Shown: positions 60,894-64,000 of the stretch, one piece after another
Position numbering within the stretch: position 1 is the stretch's first letter
How the letters are laid out: every line of letters starts with the position of its first letter
Origin: Terriglobia bacterium
GTDB lineage: Bacteria; Acidobacteriota; Terriglobia; Bryobacterales; Bryobacteraceae
Reading direction: 5' to 3'
Length of the DNA: 64,000 nucleotides
Assembly: GCA_020073345.1 (NCBI GenBank)
Contig: JAIQFI010000023.1
Span: 1 to 64,000 of the forward strand
Notes under the pieces: generated by a model
Seen by the model: the letters and a program-made list of their open reading frames with translations, nothing else
Database searches by the model: none
What the model was told of the DNA's origin: nothing
Position numbers and translations under genes: made by a program

Positions 60894-63104
60894 ATGAGAA
60901 ACAGACTACTTCTTTTCTTTTTGATACTCGCGTCTTGCGTCCCAGGCACTTTGTATGCTCAAGCCTGGTCTGGCGTCATTGCTCCCACCCGCGCGGTGGA
61001 TTGGAGCACCGCTGGCGTAGTTGGTGGCATTCCCAGCTATCCTGCCTGCACTACGGCTCAGGCTGGAAGAACCGTGCCAATCGCAGCTTATTCAGGAAGC
61101 GGCGCGATCATCAACACGGCGCTCGCGAATTGCGCTGCAGCTAACCCAAACGGTTCTTATCTCCAACTGGCGGCGGGCACATTCAATATCAATACTGTAG
61201 GAATGCAATTCGCAGGACTGAATAATGTGGTGCTTCGCGGCATGGGAGCGGATCAGACAATTATGGTGTTCAGTGCCGGGGCTCCCTGCAACGGTTATGG
61301 TGCTCTCGCCTGCATATCCCCTCCCTGGAGCACTCCTGGCGGGAGCGAAGGCAACGTGTGCGATTACACTGCGGGTTACGCCGTGGGCGCGACTACGATC
61401 ACGCTTGCCAATTGTGGCTCGACAACTCCTGCGAAAGGATCGGTCTCCAACCTCAAAGTTGGCGGCATTATTACGCTCGATCAGGTAGATTATCTGGTGG
61501 ATCCCGGTACCATTTGGTCTTGCCTAAGCTCGGTCAGCACAAATCCGTGCAGCCAAAGCGATAACGGTGGGGGAGCGCGGACCAACGGACCGTGCCTCAA
61601 TACCATCTGCAACCGTGCGCAGCAGCAGGTGGTTCGCGTTACTCAGTGCGATGGGAACGGCACTATAGGACATACGTGCGCGAGTGGCACGAACATCACG
61701 ATCAGCCCAGGTCTTTACCTTTCCTACAATGGGACTCAACTTCCACAGGCTTACTTTCCTCAGACCTCCTTAATGGGCGTTGGCAATGGCCTTGAGAATC
61801 TAAGCGTTTCGCCCATCCTCACGTGCGATTCCTTCGGGTCGAATCCCGGCACGGGTAGCCTCCCATGCAACGTAGCGGAGCAGAACCTAACCATCGCCAG
61901 TGCTTACAACTGTTGGATCAAGGGTGTGCGCTCGCTCTACGGCAACAGGAGTCACGTGCTGCCCGCGTGGAGTATGCATATTACGATCCAGGACAATTAT
62001 ATGGCCTTCAGTGTTTTTGCGGGGTCAACCAGTTATGGGATTGAGACCCGCCATTTAGAAAACAGCCTGATACAGAACAACATCATGCAGCAGATAACCG
62101 ATTCCACCCCGACCATGCTCGGAGAAGGTACGGTGGTCGCCTATAATTTCGGCATCTACACGACCTACGACAAGGGCGGTGGGTGGTTCCAGGCCAATTT
62201 TTACATGCACCACGGAGGAGACGCCTTCAATCTGTGGGAGGGAAATATCGGCTCCGGGGTCAACGCCGACAGCATTCACGGCACGCATCACTTCGGCACG
62301 TTCTTTCGCAACTATCTTCCTGGCTGGCAACGTATTTGCGGGCCAGCGGAACAAGCTGCGTGCAACAACCAGACCAACGCAATTGACCTCGCGGCCGGCT
62401 CCAGGTATTTTAACCTGATCGGGAACGTGCTCGGCACCCCTAGCTTCCATACACACTATGATTGTCTAGCCTTAAGCACAGCGAGTTGCACTGATGTGCA
62501 GCACACGATCTACTCGATTGGTTACACAGGCAACGCTGGCGGACCGTATCAAGGAAATCCTCTTAAGTACTGCACTACTCCGAGTTGCACAGCAATGGAC
62601 AACTATGACCCGGAGACGGTCAACTACCTGATGCGCTGGGGAAACTGGGACGTGGTGAACGGGACAGCCCAATGGAACACGGGCGAGGTTCCGTCAAGCA
62701 TTTCGCCCTATGGAAACCCCGTGCCTCCCAGCCACATGCTACCTGCATCGTTTTACGTCTCCGCCAAGCCTTCCTGGTGGGGTTCTCTCCCATGGCCCGG
62801 AATCGGCCCGGATGTGTCGAACGGCAACATCGGGCAGTGCTCTGGGGGCACCTACGCCCGAGTTCCCGCGATCAACAGCAGCCAATGCACTCCAGGCGGC
62901 GGCTCTCGCGTAGCCGCACTCGGAGGCACCGCAAACGCGAATGCAGCGATGAATTGCGCATTCAACGTAATGAATATGCCGGTCGACGGCAGTGGGAACG
63001 CCTTGAGCTTCAACGCTGCATCCTGTTATGGTGGCGCACCTCCGCCGCCGCCCCCTCCGAGCGGGACCGCTCCGCCGACTTCGCTCAGCTTGATCGTGCA
63101 GTGA
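60894..63104 (+). CDS. Secreted right-handed beta-helix protein
   Basis: A signal peptide (ends GTLYAQ) precedes a 700-residue protein that begins like a pectate-lyase superfamily fold: NTALANCAAANPNGSYLQLAAGTF, then repeated NN-V-x-L-RG and N-x-I-Q-NN rungs (NVVLRGMGADQT, HITIQDNYM, NSLIQNNIM). Several cysteine pairs are present. The C-terminus is a poly-proline tail followed by PPTSLSLIVQ. Enzymes with this fold cut acidic polysaccharides, but the catalytic residues are not evident, so it may only bind glycans. It is divergent from the main operon. Confidence 0.82.
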   Translation: MRNRLLLFFLILASCVPGTLYAQAWSGVIAPTRAVDWSTAGVVGGIPSYPACTTAQAGRTVPIAAYSGSGAIINTALANCAAANPNGSYLQLAAGTFNINTVGMQFAGLNNVVLRGMGADQTIMVFSAGAPCNGYGALACISPPWSTPGGSEGNVCDYTAGYAVGATTITLANCGSTTPAKGSVSNLKVGGIITLDQVDYLVDPGTIWSCLSSVSTNPCSQSDNGGGARTNGPCLNTICNRAQQQVVRVTQCDGNGTIGHTCASGTNITISPGLYLSYNGTQLPQAYFPQTSLMGVGNGLENLSVSPILTCDSFGSNPGTGSLPCNVAEQNLTIASAYNCWIKGVRSLYGNRSHVLPAWSMHITIQDNYMAFSVFAGSTSYGIETRHLENSLIQNNIMQQITDSTPTMLGEGTVVAYNFGIYTTYDKGGGWFQANFYMHHGGDAFNLWEGNIGSGVNADSIHGTHHFGTFFRNYLPGWQRICGPAEQAACNNQTNAIDLAAGSRYFNLIGNVLGTPSFHTHYDCLALSTASCTDVQHTIYSIGYTGNAGGPYQGNPLKYCTTPSCTAMDNYDPETVNYLMRWGNWDVVNGTAQWNTGEVPSSISPYGNPVPPSHMLPASFYVSAKPSWWGSLPWPGIGPDVSNGNIGQCSGGTYARVPAINSSQCTPGGGSRVAALGGTANANAAMNCAFNVMNMPVDGSGNALSFNAASCYGGAPPPPPPPSGTAPPTSLSLIVQ

Positions 63105-63162
63105 CAAGAGGCCTCGCACTTGTTTGTGTGACCATGTCAAGCTTAGTCGCGGCGGCTCCCAC

Positions 63163-64000
63163 TCACGTATCTTTCGGCTGAACCAACATCTGGGGATCTG
63201 GTTCTCGAAACGGGAGCGTTCGGGGGGGGGCGTCCAAGGAACCTCCCCCTCCACTTCCGGTCCGCGATGTAGAATCATGTGATCCGTCTCGCATCAGGAT
63301 ACTCCTGTCAACATTATGTAATACTTCGTCCCAAAAGCGCGCTATCGCCCACCGTGCGGTTGGCAGGAACACTTGGACGCGTTCGGCCATCTGCCAGCCA
63401 AATAGCTTTTCAATCCAAGAGTATTTCCGAGGCAAGGTTGGGGCTATCAGTTGGCCTCCGAGATTCCTGGCTATAGTTTGCGCCTGGTGAAAGATGTCGG
63501 GTCTTCTCGCGTAGAACAGAATCATCCCGCGCTGCAAGTACCGCACACATGCAGCTCGGGTCCTTTCGCTGTCCTCCAGCGATCGCAGGTAATCGACATG
63601 TAGTTGCATCGATATCCATTGGGCTTCGCGTTTCCGGCCCGAGAGTCCGACGTAGCTCAAGCTGTTGCGGTGTGGCAGCCGATAGTAGGCTCGCGCCTCG
63701 CGGACGAAACGGACCGAGTCAGCCGCACGAAGAAGTCGGCAAAAATACTCGCCATCGTCGTCTCCCAATAATCGACTGTCCCAGGGGCCGGCGGCTTGAG
63801 TCAGTTCACGTGAGACCAACCACGTGTCGGTTTGCATGTAGACGTTGCCGCCCATTTTGTTCAGTAGCCATTCGACAGGCGACAGATCCCGCCACAGTTC
63901 AGTCGGGGTGAACTTCGCCCGGTAATATCGACTTGCGAAGATACCGAAGGTGGACGTAAGGATGACCCGGCTGTTTTGACATTGCTTCGCTACCGCCATT
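63163..64000 (-). CDS. Glycosyltransferase family 2, C-terminal part (runs off window)
   Basis: The frame is open to the last base, so the N-terminal GT-A domain is missing. The visible 278 residues include RELTQAAGPWDSRLLGDDDGEYFCRLL, the distal acidic motif of GT2 enzymes (given in part), and a basic helical C-terminus. The in-frame ATG at 63999 is probably internal. It converges on the beta-helix gene. Confidence 0.75.
   Translation of the reverse strand, partial: MAVAKQCQNSRVILTSTFGIFASRYYRAKFTPTELWRDLSPVEWLLNKMGGNVYMQTDTWLVSRELTQAAGPWDSRLLGDDDGEYFCRLLRAADSVRFVREARAYYRLPHRNSLSYVGLSGRKREAQWISMQLHVDYLRSLEDSERTRAACVRYLQRGMILFYARRPDIFHQAQTIARNLGGQLIAPTLPRKYSWIEKLFGWQMAERVQVFLPTARWAIARFWDEVLHNVDRSILMRDGSHDSTSRTGSGGGGSLDAPPRTLPFREPDPQMLVQPKDT

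Overview
The window looks like an acidobacterial chromosome of the Bryobacterales/Solibacter type. Three secreted proteins end in, and a fourth decayed copy resembles, the TIGR03437 domain that is expanded in Solibacter relatives. Other secreted proteins carry ASH/choice-of-anchor, cohesin-like and dockerin modules, coding GC is fairly high, and there is a VPEID-CTERM/exosortase E pair. No rRNA, tRNA or CRISPR array was seen. The assignment rests on protein style, not on a marker gene.

Layout. 1-2.9 kb: the 3' part of a large secreted repeat protein, a terminator, and a decayed tandem copy of its C-terminus. 3.3-6.8 kb (+): histidine kinase, sigma-54-dependent response regulator and a NusG/UpxY-type antiterminator, a regulatory set typical of exopolysaccharide loci. 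6.8-15.5 kb (+): a Wza-type outer-membrane exporter, four secreted or envelope proteins including a TonB-like one, and a cohesin-like/TIGR03437 surface protein. 15.5-21.7 kb: a PilZ protein, a dockerin/FnIII protein, an exosortase E-CAAX protease fusion with a tiny VPEID-CTERM substrate, and another cohesin-like protein. The gaps here contain several strong palindromes. 21.7-25.6 kb (-): BY-kinase, Wzc-like co-polymerase and a LamG-VanZ protein. 25.8-27 kb: an IS110/IS1111-type insertion. 27.1-60.5 kb (-): a long polysaccharide operon or series of operons. 60.9-64 kb: a secreted beta-helix protein (+) and the end of another glycosyltransferase (-).

The polysaccharide genes include five glycosyltransferases of family 2 (plus one partial), a GT39-like enzyme and a HAD-UbiA prenyltransferase fusion. 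Sugar-building enzymes are an RfbF-like cytidylyltransferase, an epimerase, a C-methyltransferase and an RfbC-like epimerase. Modifying enzymes are three deacetylases, an O-acyltransferase, an SGNH protein, a carbamoyltransferase, an ATP-grasp ligase, an aminotransferase, a 2OG oxygenase, a flavin monooxygenase-like protein and an FkbH-like protein. A membrane-anchored GH16 hydrolase may trim the polymer. A Wzm/Wzt ABC transporter with a carbohydrate-binding tail is intact, while the only Wzx-type flippase is a broken chimera fused to a second copy of the aminotransferase tail. Wza, Wzc and BY-kinase would complete export across the envelope.

Most notable points: the minimal VPEID-CTERM/XrtE pair with an 18-bp palindrome upstream; an ops/JUMPstart-like 12-mer in the leader of the epimerase sub-operon in a window that also encodes an RfaH/UpxY-like factor; the flippase-aminotransferase scar; related GTAAG-type inverted repeats upstream of two genes; and a duplicated Cys-rich protein of unknown function inside the operon.
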